From Niastella koreensis GR20-10 (GTDB lineage: Bacteria > Bacteroidota > Bacteroidia > Chitinophagales > Chitinophagaceae): a stretch of 64,000 nucleotides of DNA. Shown here in pieces: positions 1 through 8,600 of the stretch; position 1 is the first letter of the stretch; every line of letters starts with the position of its first letter. The stretch covers positions 8,692,744 through 8,756,743 of the forward strand of contig NC_016609.1 in NCBI RefSeq assembly GCF_000246855.1, read 5' to 3'. Made by a program: the position numbers and the translations under genes. The notes below the pieces were generated by a model. The model was not told the DNA's origin. It made no database searches and was given only the letters and a program-made list of their open reading frames with translations.

Positions 1-83
1 TGTGCCTGCAATGGTGAGTTGAAAATGAATAGCAGTAAAAAACCAGCGGTTATAACAAACCGTGCAAAATGTATAAGTTTCAT
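1..83 (-). CDS. N-terminus of an exported protein, cut by the window edge
   Basis: Reading the minus strand from the ATG at 83-81 gives 27 codons beginning MKLIHFARFVITAGF and continuing as a hydrophobic stretch ending NSPLQA before the window stops. A basic start, a hydrophobic core and a small-residue (QA) cleavage site make a typical signal peptide, so the product is exported to the periplasm, outer membrane or surface. Nothing of the mature protein is visible and its function cannot be given. It lies 160 nt downstream of the CorA gene on the same strand, so they may share a transcript or not. Confidence 0.6.
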   Translation of the reverse strand, partial: MKLIHFARFVITAGFLLLFIFNSPLQA

Positions 84-243
84 TTTGAATAAGGCGTTTA
101 AGTGTAAAACAATCGTTGTTGCAGCCGGCTGTTTTTGAAGAAGGTCTTATGAAGTAACAACATTATTTTACCGGGTGTATTCCGGTTGTTAGCGGAGTAG
201 TAAACTATTTTAGCAAAAGCAACATAGTAACGGCAACGAATAG

Positions 244-1218
244 TTATAACCATCCCGATCGCCGGAACAGGTAATAAAGAACACCGCAAATACAAAGGGT
301 TCCAATTACAACCATCGGGTAACCATAGGTCCATTGCAGTTCAGGCATAACCCTGAAATTCATCCCGTAATACCCGGCTACCATGGTGGGTACCGCAAAA
401 ATAGCGGCCCAGGCGGCGAATTTCCTTGACGTATCGTTTTGAGAAATGGAGATCAGGGAAAAATTTGCATCCAAGGCGGTATTCAGCAACTCCCTGGTGT
501 TATCTACGATCTCATTGATCCGCAGGGCATGGTCGTAAATGTCGCGGAAATAAGGTTGAGTTTCCGGTGAAATATATTTTATATCAAATCGCATCAGGCG
601 GTTACAAATATCTATGAAGGGCGATACTGCCCGTTTTACTTCCAGCAGGTCTTTCTTCAACTGATATATTTGTTCCGTAGTTTCCCGGCTGGGGTTCCCC
701 TTGAACACCTTGTCTTCAATAGCCTCCAGGGCATCTTCCAACCCCTCCACTACAGGAAAATACATGTCTACTATAAAGTCCATAATGGCATATAAAACAA
801 ATCCCTGGCCTTTGCTCAATAACTCGGGCATGGCCTCGCAGCGGGTTCTCACATCAGTATATGCTACAGATGATCCATGCCGCACCACCACGATAAAATT
901 TGTTCCCACAAAAAAATGTGTTTCTCCAAATTGGATATGACAATCCCTGACCATGTGTACAGTTCTGAGTACAATAAAAAGTGAGTCACCGTATAATTCT
1001 ATTTTGGGGCGTTGGTGTGCCCGGTGTGCATCTTCAACAGCCAGATCATGCAACCCAAATTCATTTTGTACCCGCTCCAGGATTTCTTCTGAAGGTTCAT
1101 ACAATCCAATCCATACAAACTGACTGGGGTCTTTCAGTATTTCATGAATTTTATCCAGGTCAATATCTACAGTTTTGTGGCCGATTGAGTAGGCTGCACA
1201 ATTGACGATCTCTTTCAT
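244..1218 (-). CDS. corA: CorA-family magnesium/divalent metal channel
   Basis: This 324-residue protein is a CorA-type inner-membrane channel for Mg2+ or other divalent cations. The family signature GMN is present in YYGMNF at the end of the first of two C-terminal membrane helices, with the second helix and a basic tail (YYLFRRSGWL) following. The N-terminal two thirds form the cytosolic alpha/beta funnel, including the family-typical stretch HDLAVEDAHRAHQRPK and a long coiled-coil helix (residues about 180-270). The usual acidic loop after GMN is replaced by RVMPELQW, common in bacterial CorA/ZntB relatives, so the metal preference is open. I chose the ATG at 1218 because the upstream in-frame codons do not resemble the family N-terminus. 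Confidence 0.9.
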   Translation of the reverse strand: MKEIVNCAAYSIGHKTVDIDLDKIHEILKDPSQFVWIGLYEPSEEILERVQNEFGLHDLAVEDAHRAHQRPKIELYGDSLFIVLRTVHMVRDCHIQFGETHFFVGTNFIVVVRHGSSVAYTDVRTRCEAMPELLSKGQGFVLYAIMDFIVDMYFPVVEGLEDALEAIEDKVFKGNPSRETTEQIYQLKKDLLEVKRAVSPFIDICNRLMRFDIKYISPETQPYFRDIYDHALRINEIVDNTRELLNTALDANFSLISISQNDTSRKFAAWAAIFAVPTMVAGYYGMNFRVMPELQWTYGYPMVVIGTLCICGVLYYLFRRSGWL

Positions 1219-1370
1219 AAACATATATTTTGAAAGTGGCATTAATATATGTACCTGAAAGTTCGTAAATAAGCGGTAAATCTCAATGAAAACAGGCGGC
1301 GGACATTGGTATGCCGGCAATGGGAAAAAATAGCAACAGTTTGTTGCTGTGTGCTAAGGAATTAAAGAAC

Positions 1371-1378
1371 TAATTTTG
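1371..1378 (+). promoter_or_regulatory. Candidate Bacteroidota -7 promoter element
   Basis: TAATTTTG matches the Bacteroidota -7 consensus TAnnTTTG exactly and lies 18 nt before the ATG of the ABC transporter. The nearest upstream TTG/TTTG (1340-1346) is somewhat farther away than the usual 19-21 nt, so only the -7 half is well supported. Confidence 0.35.
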
Positions 1379-1396
1379 CTTTTTAATTATTGATCG

Positions 1397-3172
1397 ATGC
1401 CAAAGAACCCTTACCTGTCATTGTTGAAAACAGCCTGGACCTATGCCCGGCAGGAACGAAAGAAGTATATTCTGATCTATGCGATGTTCATCCTGGCTAA
1501 TTTCATTTCTGCGTTGGGTCCCGTCTGGCTGGGGTGGTTTGTGAATAAGATCCAGCACGATACGCAACGGGTATGGCATTATACGCTGTTATATGTAGCA
1601 GGTTATTTCGCCATTCGGTTTTTTGAATGGAGCCTGCATGGGCCGGCGCGCATTATGGAGCGTAACCTGGCCTTTAATATGAGCCGCAATTTCCTGCAGG
1701 AAAAATACCACCAGGTGCTGCATTTGCCTGCCAAATGGCACCAGGACCATCACAGCGGTTCTACCATCAACCGCATTCGAAAAGCCTATGAGGCGCTGCG
1801 GCAGTTTTTCGATCAGGGGTTTATGTATTTATACACCCTCACCAAATTCTTTTTCTCCGTAATCGCCATGTTGTATTTCTCCCCGCTGTTCGGGGGCATT
1901 GCGGTTTTAATGGGTGTGCTGGATATCATCATCATCCGCCGTTTTGATAAACCCTTTATCAAAACACTCGACCAGGTAAATGAAAAGGAGCATGTGGTGT
2001 CTTCCACGTTGTTCGATACGCTTTCCAACATCATGACCGTAATAACCCTGCGGCTGGAAAAAAGTATGGAGTCGGGGTTGTTGCATAAGGTACAACAGAT
2101 AAGGGCGCCCTTCAGCAAAAATGCCCTTATCAACGAATGGAAATGGTATGTGGCCGATATGCTGCTGGCGCTTATTTACTGTGTGGTAGTAGGTGGTTTT
2201 GTATACCAGAACTGGCAGCCGGGTCAAACCTTTTATATTGCCGGGCTGGTTACCTTACTGGGTTATGTGACCCAGTTCACCGGTGTGTTTCAGAATGTTG
2301 CCTGGCAGTATACCGAGGTGATGCAGTACAATACGTATATTCAAACAGCCAGTAATATAAGTGAAGCCTATGCGCAGCAGCACCGGCCCGAAGAACCGAA
2401 CGAATTACCTGTTAACTGGAAGGAGATCCGGATCAATCAACTGAGTTTTTCGCACCGGGCAACTTACAATGAAAGCTATACGCCGAGCAGCCTGCACCAG
2501 TTGAACCTGCGCATCAGGCGGGGCGAAAAAATTGCCCTGATAGGGGAGAGCGGTAGCGGAAAAAGCACCCTTCTCTCCATCCTGCGTGGTTTGTATATGG
2601 CAGAACCGGGTGTGGAAGTATCGGTAGATGGAACGCCATTTGAAATTGATTCCCTCAATGAATCGGTAACGCTGTTTCCGCAGGAACCCGAGATATTTGA
2701 AAATACCATTGCTTATAATATCACGCTGGGTTTGCCTTTCCCGGAGGAAGAGATCATGCAGGTATGTGAAAGCGCGCACTTTACCGATGTGATAATGCAA
2801 TTGCCCGAAAAGCTGGCTTCCGATATCAGGGAGAAAGGCGTGAATTTATCTGGCGGACAAAAGCAACGCCTTGCATTGGCCCGGGGTATTTTGGCCGCGC
2901 GGGAAAGCGAAGTGATTCTGTTAGATGAACCTACCAGCAGCGTGGACCCCAAAACAGAAGCCATGATCTATGAAAAACTGTTTACCGCTTTTGCCGATAA
3001 GGCCATTGTATCTTCTATGCACCGCCTTCATTTACTAACCCAGTTCGATTATATCTATGTATTGCACCAGGGCAGAATTGTGGCCGAAGGCAATTTTGAG
3101 CACCTGCGAAATACCAGCGCTGCCTTCCAGGAATTGTGGCGGCACCAGCAGGAGACCGGGATAAGGGAGTAA
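1397..3172 (+). CDS. ABC-type exporter half-transporter (membrane domain plus ATPase)
   Basis: This 591-residue protein has the type I ABC exporter layout: six membrane helices in the first ~310 residues, then a nucleotide-binding domain. The domain shows Walker A (GESGSGKST), a Q-loop (FPQEPEIFENTI), the signature LSGGQKQ, Walker B plus catalytic glutamate (VILLDEPTSSVD) and an H-loop histidine (SSMHRLHLL). It would work as a homodimer in the inner membrane, exporting a lipid, drug or peptide; the substrate cannot be read from sequence. There is no peptidase domain and no adjacent accessory gene, so it appears to be a single-gene transporter. It is divergent from corA with a 178-nt gap. Confidence 0.9.
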   Translation: MPKNPYLSLLKTAWTYARQERKKYILIYAMFILANFISALGPVWLGWFVNKIQHDTQRVWHYTLLYVAGYFAIRFFEWSLHGPARIMERNLAFNMSRNFLQEKYHQVLHLPAKWHQDHHSGSTINRIRKAYEALRQFFDQGFMYLYTLTKFFFSVIAMLYFSPLFGGIAVLMGVLDIIIIRRFDKPFIKTLDQVNEKEHVVSSTLFDTLSNIMTVITLRLEKSMESGLLHKVQQIRAPFSKNALINEWKWYVADMLLALIYCVVVGGFVYQNWQPGQTFYIAGLVTLLGYVTQFTGVFQNVAWQYTEVMQYNTYIQTASNISEAYAQQHRPEEPNELPVNWKEIRINQLSFSHRATYNESYTPSSLHQLNLRIRRGEKIALIGESGSGKSTLLSILRGLYMAEPGVEVSVDGTPFEIDSLNESVTLFPQEPEIFENTIAYNITLGLPFPEEEIMQVCESAHFTDVIMQLPEKLASDIREKGVNLSGGQKQRLALARGILAARESEVILLDEPTSSVDPKTEAMIYEKLFTAFADKAIVSSMHRLHLLTQFDYIYVLHQGRIVAEGNFEHLRNTSAAFQELWRHQQETGIRE

Positions 3173-3272
3173 AATTTAGAAATCATTAAGAATTATCCCG
3201 GCCGTCAAATTATCGCAAAGTGATAGATTTGATAAGCCCTATCAGGTGCATTATTAATAAAAATAATTTGAC

Positions 3273-3876
3273 TTGACCTTTTCAGATCTCAACATAGAAT
3301 CGGAGTTAATTCCATTCTTCGATATTTCACTGAACCGTCATTCCCATGAAGCGTTAGCCATGCTTTTTCACACCCTGCCCCAATCAAGGGAGGAGGCGTT
3401 GGAGCGGCAACAGGTAATCAAAGGTTTCACCGCCAACATGGGTAAAATAAAAAACCTGCAATCTTATAAAAGAGATCTTGAAGAAGGATATGATTGCTGT
3501 TGCAGCCTGGAAAGCATGCTTCCGGATGCTAAGAATAATTTGCGGGAATTAAAGCTGGTCTTACTTGTCTCCAGGAAAAAAAGGGAACAATTGCTTGTTT
3601 AGCGGAACGAATATCGATGATGCGTTGAATATTCTTACACTCACACTTAATGGACTTAAAAAATTTACCCGGTCTTATTTTTTGTTGTCTACTCATTTTT
3701 ATAAACTAAAAGAATTGCATCCGGGCGAAATGGAGCATGCTGCATTTTATTATATCGATTCCTTGCTGGAGGATGGGAAGCCCAAATTTACCTACCAGTT
3801 GAAAGAGGGTTGGTCGGATGTAAAATTTGGTACTATATTATTTGAAAGGGAGGGCCTTGTGCAGTTGCTTACCTGA
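3273..3876 (+). pseudogene. MutS-family protein remnant, internally deleted and frameshifted
   Basis: Two reading frames together look like the two ends of a MutS-family (MutS1/MutS2-like) protein. The first part (from a TTG at 3273 to the stop at 3602) has a family-like N-terminus, with FSDLNIESELIPFFD and a conserved-looking stretch around ERQQVIKGF. In the other frame, from about 3595 to 3876, the ATPase C-terminus resumes with LFSGTN (the motif just after Walker B), then FLLSTHFYKLKEL and KEGWSDVKFGTILFEREGL. Everything between, including clamp, Walker A and Walker B, is gone and the ends are out of frame. The junction lies near an A7 run at 3575-3581. The product cannot be an active ATPase. 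Assignment rests on motif recognition only. Confidence 0.7.
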
Positions 3877-4005
3877 AAACAGGAAGGGGCGTAAGATTAA
3901 TAGGGTTTTTTAGCATCAAATTCTTGCTTTATGCGATGCTTCTGCTTCAATCTCAGGTATTTCAATAGAAGGTAAGTTACTAACGGTGTTGATGATCGTC
4001 TTATA

Positions 4006-4389
4006 CTACCGCCTTCTCTCCCGGGCATTGATCGTTCTCTTTTTCCCTGTATCTATATCTGCCGAATCGAGAATGGTAAACTGTTTAGTAAAGGAACCAT
4101 AATAGATTCTCGAAACGGGTACCTCAACAGGTAAGGATGCCAGTAATATGCCATCCCTTTTCACTACATCGATATGATCGGCTGCTACTGCATAAGACCG
4201 GTGTACACGTAGAAATTTACCTTCTGGCAACAGTTTCATTGCCTCAACCAATGAAATGCGTGCAATGTATGATCCGTTGGCGGTATACAGTTTGGTGTAA
4301 TTTTTTTTCGCCTCCAGGTAAATGATCTCTTCGAGGTTTATTTTTTTCAGCTGCCTGTCCTGTCTGAAAAAGAATGCCTTTTTGTACAT
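4006..4389 (-). CDS. Stand-alone LytTR-type DNA-binding regulator
   Basis: This 127-residue protein consists almost entirely of one LytTR DNA-binding domain. The family pattern is clear: KINLEEIIYLEAKKNYTKLYT near the start, ISLVEAMKLLP in the middle, then FLRVHRSYAVAADHI and the final strand PVEVPVSRIYY. LytTR proteins normally carry a receiver or membrane domain in front; here there is none, and no histidine kinase is adjacent, so its input is unknown. The last ~25 residues are a basic tail (GKKRTINARERRR). The gene is divergent from the hypothetical gene at 4903, and the 513 nt between them hold phased direct repeats that are good candidates for its own binding sites. Confidence 0.9.
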   Translation of the reverse strand: MYKKAFFFRQDRQLKKINLEEIIYLEAKKNYTKLYTANGSYIARISLVEAMKLLPEGKFLRVHRSYAVAADHIDVVKRDGILLASLPVEVPVSRIYYGSFTKQFTILDSADIDTGKKRTINARERRR

Positions 4390-4451
4390 GATACACAGTT
4401 AAGGGTTAATTGATTAATAAGTATCTGATTAACGAATATACTATTTGTAAA

Positions 4452-4548
4452 CCATGTGTGAACCTGGCCTCATCCATGTGTGATCCATGTGTCAAAACTG
4501 CTGTTTCCCTAATGAAACACACATGTTTCACACATGGTTGACACATGG
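4452..4548. repeat. Cluster of CCATGTGT repeats in direct and inverted orientation
   Basis: CCATGTGTGAA (4452-4462) is exactly inverted as TTCACACATGG (4527-4537). CCATGTGTCA (4485-4494) is exactly inverted as TGACACATGG (4539-4548). A further direct copy, CCATGTGTGA, lies at 4474-4483, and TGAAACACACATGTTTCA (4513-4530) is itself a palindrome. The block sits 60-160 nt upstream of the LytTR gene, which reads away from it. It could be an operator array or fold as alternative hairpins. Confidence 0.75.
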
Positions 4549-4590
4549 TTTAGCCGGTTTTTATCCATCTGTACACTCTTTTTCGCTTTT

Positions 4591-4731
4591 CAAATGTCAT
4601 TCGTCCCAGGTATGGTATGTTTTCGTCCCAGGTTTTTGGCCACCTCGTCCTCTAAAAAAAGGCTCCTGCCTATAACAAATGTCATTCGTCCCAGGTTTGT
4701 TCGAAGCCCGTCCCAGGTATAGCCGAAGCCC
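4591..4731. promoter_or_regulatory. Four phased CGTCCCAGGT repeats, candidate LytTR operator
   Basis: The 10-mer CGTCCCAGGT occurs at 4602, 4624, 4687 and 4709, that is at 22, 63 and 22 bp spacing, all close to whole helical turns. The first and third copies are embedded in an identical 20-bp stretch (4591-4610 and 4676-4695). A second motif, CGAAGCCC, repeats with the same 22-bp step (4702 and 4724). Known LytTR regulators such as AgrA and ComE bind pairs of ~9-bp direct repeats about two turns apart, so the neighbouring LytTR protein is the obvious candidate ligand. That assignment is inference. Confidence 0.6.
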
Positions 4732-4902
4732 ATTCCATTTCTCCGGAAACCCCCATTTTTTGATCATACTTTTGTTTTGTCAAACGATGCTGATGAATCA
4801 TCGCTTAATGCCAAACGAGAGGAGCGACTTGAATGGCATTGTTCTTCAGCGATCATTGACAGGGTTCTAAACAAGATTCGTAAACGCCTAAAAATTCTCT
4901 AT

Positions 4903-5478
4903 ATGGCGAAGGTCAAAGACAACTTGCTCGTCCGCGGTGCAAGTGGCAACGTAGGTAAACAATTTGTTTACCGCAAACGCGGAAAAGACACTTTCATAAC
5001 CCGTATGCCTGAAACCAATAAAAATGCCAAGCCTACCGAACAACAGGAAAAGGTACGTGAGCAGTTTCTCGCAGCTTCAGGATACGCTACAAGCGCTATT
5101 GCTGATCCGAAGATCAAGGCTCAGTATCAGAAAAAGGCAAAGGCGAAATCAGGTATTACTGCTTATAACGTCGCCTTCAGAGACTTCCTGAAAGCACCGG
5201 TGGTTAAAAAGACCGGTACCGAAAAGTACAACGGTACAACCGGTTCCCAGATCGTTATAACTGCAATAGATGATTTCAGGGTTATTGAAGTTACTGTGAG
5301 TATTAAAACCGCCGCAGGGGTATTGGTGGAGGAAGGCAGTGCCATCCTGAACCCGCTGCACAGGGATGAATGGATCTACACAGCTACGCAAAACAATGCG
5401 GCGCTAACCGGTAGTGTCATTCTTGCCACAGCGAAAGACCTGCCCGGTAACAAGGGCACGATGGAAACTACTCTGTAG
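4903..5478 (+). CDS. Conserved hypothetical protein, function unknown
   Basis: This is a 191-residue protein with no signal peptide or membrane segment. The N-terminus (MAKVKDNLLVRGASGNVGKQ, then FVYRKRGKDTFITRMP) is basic and glycine-rich and resembles the start of small Bacteroidota proteins of unknown function. The middle (residues ~45-95) is helical and lysine-rich. The C-terminal half alternates like beta-strands, with a KVxVSIKTAAGVLVEEG-like pattern suggesting an Ig-like fold. I chose the ATG at 4903 because the 42 extra in-frame codons upstream do not look like coding sequence. The gene lies downstream of the phased repeats and ends 40 nt before a strong terminator, so it seems to be a single-gene unit controlled from the repeat region. 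Confidence 0.75.
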   Translation: MAKVKDNLLVRGASGNVGKQFVYRKRGKDTFITRMPETNKNAKPTEQQEKVREQFLAASGYATSAIADPKIKAQYQKKAKAKSGITAYNVAFRDFLKAPVVKKTGTEKYNGTTGSQIVITAIDDFRVIEVTVSIKTAAGVLVEEGSAILNPLHRDEWIYTATQNNAALTGSVILATAKDLPGNKGTMETTL

Positions 5479-5518
5479 CGCCACACATATCACAATTGTC
5501 CGCCTTTGGCGGATTGCT

Positions 5519-5557
5519 CGGTCCTCTCCCGGCTTAGCCGGGAGGGGACCGTTTTTT
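5519..5557 (+). terminator. Rho-independent terminator after the hypothetical gene
   Basis: A 16-bp stem with one mismatch (arms 5519-5534 and 5536-5551) closes on TCCCGGCTTAGCCGGGA and is followed by seven T. Its inner 17 bp differ by one base from a palindrome found inside the first FecR gene (35791-35807). Confidence 0.9.
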
Positions 5558-5625
5558 TCCCGTTAACTTTTTGGTTCAGGAATATGTATTTACGTAAGTT
5601 CATGCATCAACCTCTAAAGCCAGCT

Positions 5626-8600
5626 ATGAGAACTGTATACTCGATCGTTTTTTCGCTGATAACTCTTTCCTGCTTTTCCCAGGAAGGTCAAACGGCCGTA
5701 TGGCAGCAAATCGAGTTGTCCATGCGCACAAAGGATAGCCTGAATGCCACCGGCAACCGCCTGGAACAATTAAAACAGGATGCCATTAAAAATAACGATG
5801 CGGCTAACATTGCCAGGGCCTACTGCTATCTCATGCTGCTGAAGGACCAAAGAACGGAAGACAGCCTGTATTTCCGCAACTCCGCCTTTATTGACAGTAT
5901 TCTTTTGTCGCGGACAGATACCACGTTGAAGGCGATGATGCATTACCTGCAGGCGCAACGCCTGTGGAAGTTCAGCAGAATGTACCTGAAGTTCAACCGG
6001 GCCACTTATGAAAAAAAGGACCTGCCGGTAAATTATGGAGCATTAAACCGTAATGAGCTTGACAGCCTGATCAATTTTCATTTTGACCAGGCTATAGCTA
6101 TTGCAACGTATTTACAGCAAACCGGCCAGGAGCCGCCCCTGGAAAAAATGCTATGGCTTTCTTCTACGCCTGCTTCTTTCTTGTATAGCCCTTTACTTAC
6201 TGATATTATCTATGCTGAGCAGATCATTTGCAACCGGGCTGCAGAAGCATTCTCCCCCCATAACTACAAGGTCGGCGCCTGGCTATCTCTTCCCGGCCAT
6301 GCCTTTATGGATACGATCCAGGCAGTGATAGGCAGGCAGGTTTTTAAAGACCGGGTGCTTTCCCACTATTTCAAATGGATAGAACAAACTGCCAGCAGAA
6401 AGAATGTACAGTCGTTCATAGAATTTTCTGTAAGGCAGTACCTGTACCAACAACGGGAGTATGAAAATGATCTTGCTTTACAGAAAACCTGGGAGACCGG
6501 GTTAAATGAAATTTCCCATTCTGAATACCCTGAAACAAAGGCTGCGGCTATTTTCGATCTTTGTTTATTATACAAACAGTGGGCAGAAAAATATCCCGCC
6601 CAATTAGGTGTTTATGACAGACGGCCCTACGACACGGCCTTCCAGTTCTATTATGTAAAAGCAATACATCTATATGAAAATAATAAAGCTTTGTTCGAAT
6701 GCTACAGCAACCTGAAAGCGCAGCTCGATGAATTGTACGATCTGCGCAATCCTTTTGTTCAGGTAAATATGAAGTATGAAAATGTACCGGTAAGGCCCAT
6801 CCTGGTCCGCCTGGAATATAAAAACACACCTCAGTTCTTTTACCGGATTGTGCGGATGGACCTTAATGAAAGGATTGATGAAAAGAAGGGCGGAGCTGCA
6901 TTTGCAGGACGGCCCATTTACCGTGCGCAAACGATAGCGCTTCCCTTACCCGAAGATTATAACCTGCACCGCACTTTCCTTAAAATAGATCCCTTACCTG
7001 TTGGCCGTTATTGTTTACTGTTTTCTTATGATTCATCCTTCGTGGACACACTGGTGAGCTGCCAGCCTTTTTTAGTGACCAGCCTGGCCGTCATCAACTC
7101 AAATGAAAGGGTGTATGTGCTGAACAGATTTACGGGAATGCCGGTGCCTGGCGCAAAAGTGAATGCTTCTTATGTTGATTCAAAAGACACCCTGTATGTT
7201 GCTTATACAGCCAATTCAAAAGGCGCAGTGATATTACCCAAGAAAGAAAACTATACCTTACTTATTTCTCATAAGGGCGACAGTTTGCCGGAAAGCGCCA
7301 ATGTAGAGAAGGAAGAGATTGCAGAGGATGTGTACACGAAAAAAGAGTACGACGACCTGGTTGACTATTATGATGATAAGATCAGAGTAGAGATCTTTAC
7401 CGACCGGAGTATTTACCGCCCGGGACAAACCGTTTTTTTTAAGGCTGTCTTTCTCACTAAAAATCCAAAGACGGGTGAAGCGTGCCTGCTGAATGAGACC
7501 AATTTAAAACGGGGGCTAAACAACTGGCTGAAAAAATGGATAAAAGCGGAGGAGCCGGAACTTACTTTGGAAGACCCTTTTGGGAGAACGGTAGACAGTT
7601 TACTGATCCATCCGGATAGCTATGGTGCCGTATCGGGTTCTTTCATCCTGCCCCGGAACGCACCTACCGGTAGATGGCAAATAGAACCCGATTATTTTGA
7701 TGAAGGAACCAATAGTGGGTCCTTCCAGGTGGAAGAATATAAGCGGCCCACATTTGAATTGACCGTTTCCCCGCCGGAAAAAAACTGCCGGTTTGGCGAT
7801 ACGCTTTCCTTTGTCCTGAAACTGAGATCATTTTCAGGAAGCACCCTTAATAACATCCCGGTAAAATATTCTATTGAAAGATCCGGTGGTGATGAAATAA
7901 GGAATATAAGGGATACTATAGCCTATACTGATGCCCAGGGCAGGCTGATCATTCCAATCATAGACACGGCAGGATACAACATAGATAAACGGAAAGACAT
8001 TGCATTCACCTACGAGCTGGAGGCCTCGGCAACGGATGTTACCGGTGAAACGCATGAGGTAAGTGGCAGCCTGCGGGTGGCCACCAGGCCGGTAAAGATC
8101 AGGATCCCACTCAATACCGCCATTAATAAAAATGATCTGCGGCCTTTATTGTTCAATACCAAAGATGTAAATGGGCTGGAGATCAATTCCATCCTGAAAG
8201 CAAAGTTATACCGCATCGTAAACGGGGATAAAAAAAATGATAAGGATTATTCCGGGTATACCGATCAGTGGTTATACGATCGCAATGAGCTGGCAGGCTG
8301 GTTTAGGGATGTGCAATTCCATGCTTCCCCAAAAGAACAGGAAGAACTGGTGTTTGAGACGACTATCAACACCGCTAAAAGCGATAAATTCCGCTGGCCG
8401 GTTGACCTGCTTGCCACCGGTAACTATCGCCTGGAAGTGACCGCCATGGAAGACAGCATACTCACGGGAACAGCTTCTAAACTTTTTTCTGTTTTTGAAC
8501 CAGGTACCCAACTGCCTGCGGGCGATCATCTTTTTTTTCAGCTTTCCGGCAATTATTTGAAGAGGGGAGATACGTTGACGTTGTTTAGCGGAACCGACAG

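Noticed and set aside
4487-4722. Short open frames across the repeat region upstream of the hypothetical gene
   Set aside because: They are produced by the repeats themselves and their peptides differ between overlapping frames.
4452-4731. Possible CRISPR array
   Set aside because: The repeats are only 8-20 bp, mixed in orientation and unevenly spaced, with no spacers of constant length and no cas genes.
5506-5625. Extension of the macroglobulin gene to an earlier start
   Set aside because: The extra codons run through the terminator hairpin of the previous gene; the signal peptide begins at 5626 (or at 5584/5602).
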